A stretch of DNA of 25,262 bases from positions 1 to 25,262 of the forward strand of contig CAMWRO010000008.1 in assembly GCA_947176615.1 (NCBI GenBank), in the 5' to 3' direction. The translations under genes and the position numbers were made by a program. The notes under the pieces are model-generated. The model did no database searches. It was not told where the DNA came from and was given only the letters and a program-made list of their open reading frames with translations. This document shows positions 23,975-25,262 of this stretch, piece after piece (positions within the stretch are counted from its first letter, which is position 1; the number at the start of each line of letters is the position of its first letter). The stretch is from an uncultured Porphyromonadaceae bacterium. GTDB taxonomy: Bacteria; Bacteroidota; Bacteroidia; Bacteroidales; Muribaculaceae.

Positions 23975-25108
23975 TTATCGGCCCGAATACATGTCGTCAT
24001 AGTAACGCTCGTAGTCGCCCGAGGTGATGTTGTCCATCCAAGCCTGATTGTCGAGATACCATTTGACGGTTTTCTCGATGCCTTCCTCAAATTGCAGAGA
24101 GGGTTCCCAGCCGAGTTCGCGCTGGAGCTTGCGGGAGTCGATGGCGTAACGCAGGTCATGACCGGCACGGTCGGTGACATAGGTGATGAGTTCGTCGCTG
24201 TAGCCTTCGGGATTGCCGAGCAGGCGGTCAACGGTGCGGATAACGACGCGGATGATGTCGATGTTTTTCCACTCGTTGAAACCTCCGATGTTGTAGGTCT
24301 CGGCCACTTTCCCGTTGTGGAAAATGGTGTCGATGGCGCGGGCATGGTCTTCGACAAACAGCCAGTCGCGCACGTTTTCACCCTTGCCATAGACGGGGAG
24401 AGGACGGCGGTGGCGGATATTGTTGATGAACAGCGGAATCAGTTTTTCGGGGAACTGATAGGGGCCGTAATTGTTGGAACAGTTGGTTACGAGGGTAGGC
24501 ATCCCGTAGGTGTCGTGGTAGGCGCGCACAAAGTGGTCGCTCGAAGCCTTGGAAGCCGAGTAGGGGGAATGGGGGTTGTATTTGGTTGTCTCAAGGAAAA
24601 ATTCTTCGCCGTAGGCATGATGGTGCTCGCTTGATGCGGCTGTAGTGAAAGGAGACTCGATGCCTTCGGGGTGGGTCAGTTCAAGAGCGCCGTAAACCTC
24701 ATCGGTCGAGATGTGGTAGAACAGCTTGCCCTCATATTTTTCGGGAAGTGATTCCCAGTATTCCCTTGCGGCCTGCAGCAGCGACAGGGTGCCCATGACG
24801 TTGGTGCGGGCAAAAGTGAAGGGGTCTTTGATTGAGCGGTCGACATGACTTTCGGCTGCAAGGTGTATCACGCCTGTGATTTCATTTTCGCGTATCACAC
24901 GGCGCATTTCCTCGATGTCGGCGATGTCGGCTTTGACAAATTTGTAATTAGGCTTGTTTTCGATGTCCTTCAGGTTGGCGAGATTGCCGGCATAGGTAAG
25001 CTTGTCAAGGTTGACAATCTTGTAGTCGGGATACTTGTTGACAAAGAGCCTCACGACGTGGCTCCCGATAAAACCGGCACCGCCGGTAATCAAAATGTTG
25101 TGCTTCAT
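23975..25108 (-). CDS. rmlB: dTDP-glucose 4,6-dehydratase
   Basis: The 377-residue protein is an extended SDR enzyme: NAD site GGAGFIGS (9-16), catalytic STDEVYG (134-140; Thr135, Asp136, Glu137) and YSASK (Tyr183, Lys187), NNYGPYQFPEKLIPLFI, and GKGENVRDWLFVEDHARAI. It is about 20 residues longer than E. coli RfbB, because of the insert THPEGIESPFTTAASSEHHHAYGEEFFLETTKYNP before the YSASK, as I recall from other Bacteroidota. It makes dTDP-4-keto-6-deoxyglucose for rhamnose and related surface sugars. It follows a probable rmlD on the same strand by about 70 bp. Confidence 0.95.
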   Translation of the reverse strand: MKHNILITGGAGFIGSHVVRLFVNKYPDYKIVNLDKLTYAGNLANLKDIENKPNYKFVKADIADIEEMRRVIRENEITGVIHLAAESHVDRSIKDPFTFARTNVMGTLSLLQAAREYWESLPEKYEGKLFYHISTDEVYGALELTHPEGIESPFTTAASSEHHHAYGEEFFLETTKYNPHSPYSASKASSDHFVRAYHDTYGMPTLVTNCSNNYGPYQFPEKLIPLFINNIRHRRPLPVYGKGENVRDWLFVEDHARAIDTIFHNGKVAETYNIGGFNEWKNIDIIRVVIRTVDRLLGNPEGYSDELITYVTDRAGHDLRYAIDSRKLQRELGWEPSLQFEEGIEKTVKWYLDNQAWMDNITSGDYERYYDDMYSGR

Positions 25109-25178
25109 AAATTTAAATCAATGCATAATGCGGATTGAGGGATGTGCAATTACCGCTCGTTCCGCACAGGTAAATAAA

Positions 25179-25262
25179 TTACTTTGTTAAATTCTCGACA
25201 CACTTCCGCAGAGATTTGCCCCAATATGGAATTTTTTGACCGAATGTCGCTCTGAACTTCGT
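25179..25262 (-). CDS. rmlD: 3' end of a gene, probably dTDP-4-dehydrorhamnose reductase (rmlD)
   Basis: From the window edge the minus strand reads 27 codons to a TAA at 25181-25179. The residues include TFGQKIPYWGKSLRKCVENL, which resembles the C-terminus of Bacteroidota RmlD proteins (FG-x-x-IPYW-x-x-SLK-x-C). The position just before rmlB fits. With only 27 residues the assignment is tentative, but the frame looks coding. Confidence 0.55.
   Translation of the reverse strand, partial: TKFRATFGQKIPYWGKSLRKCVENLTK

Overview
The window looks like a chromosomal segment from a gut Bacteroidales bacterium, most likely of the Muribaculaceae/Bacteroides type. The evidence is a type IX secretion (T9SS) C-terminal domain on the first gene, several promoters of the Bacteroidota form (TTG, 19-21 bp, TAnnTTTG), the gene pair bamD-rpoZ, and typical Bacteroidota SpeA, RmlB and GdhA sequences. 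I could not run a search, so the genus is inference. I see no rRNA, tRNA, CRISPR array or insertion sequence.

Layout. 1-1122: 3' part of a T9SS-exported surface protein, with a strong terminator. 1356-2369: an alpha/beta hydrolase with a cysteine in the nucleophile elbow. 8023 down to 2381 (minus strand): a probable operon speA - truA - substrate-binding lipoprotein - FecCD permease - ATPase. The importer genes overlap by ATGA, and two 7-bp tandem repeat tracts sit at the start of the lipoprotein gene. 8839-8237 (minus): rplU-rpmA with its own promoter, structured leader and terminator. 8991-9833 (minus) is a tandem GNAT acetyltransferase and 9955-10545 (plus) a maltose/galactoside-type O-acetyltransferase. 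10538-10681 (minus) is a probable 47-residue membrane protein. 10795-12834 (plus) is an overlapping prmC-recX-comF operon.

12842-16025 (minus) is the accessory part of the window. It is a compact three-gene operon, visibly lower in GC than its surroundings by eye: a DUF262 (ParB/Srx-like) protein, an AAA ATPase with a DUF3696 tail, and a 277-residue protein I do not recognise. It has a canonical promoter and a 27-bp palindrome over the probable transcription start. The ATPase gene carries a +1 frameshift just after Walker B. The family combination suggests a phage-defence-like module. That function is inference.

The remainder is mostly housekeeping: gdhA, rpsO, rpoZ, bamD and a DegP/HtrA protease (all minus), each transcription unit with recognisable promoter and/or terminator elements. 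A plus-strand MATE efflux pump is translationally coupled to an exported HSL-type esterase. On the minus strand follow rmlB and the last 27 codons of what is probably rmlD, which is dTDP-rhamnose synthesis running in from beyond the window.

Working together: SpeA makes agmatine for polyamine synthesis. The importer takes up an iron chelate, heme or cobalamin. BamD and DegP serve outer-membrane biogenesis and envelope quality control. PrmC, TruA, L21, L27, S15 and RpoZ serve translation and transcription.
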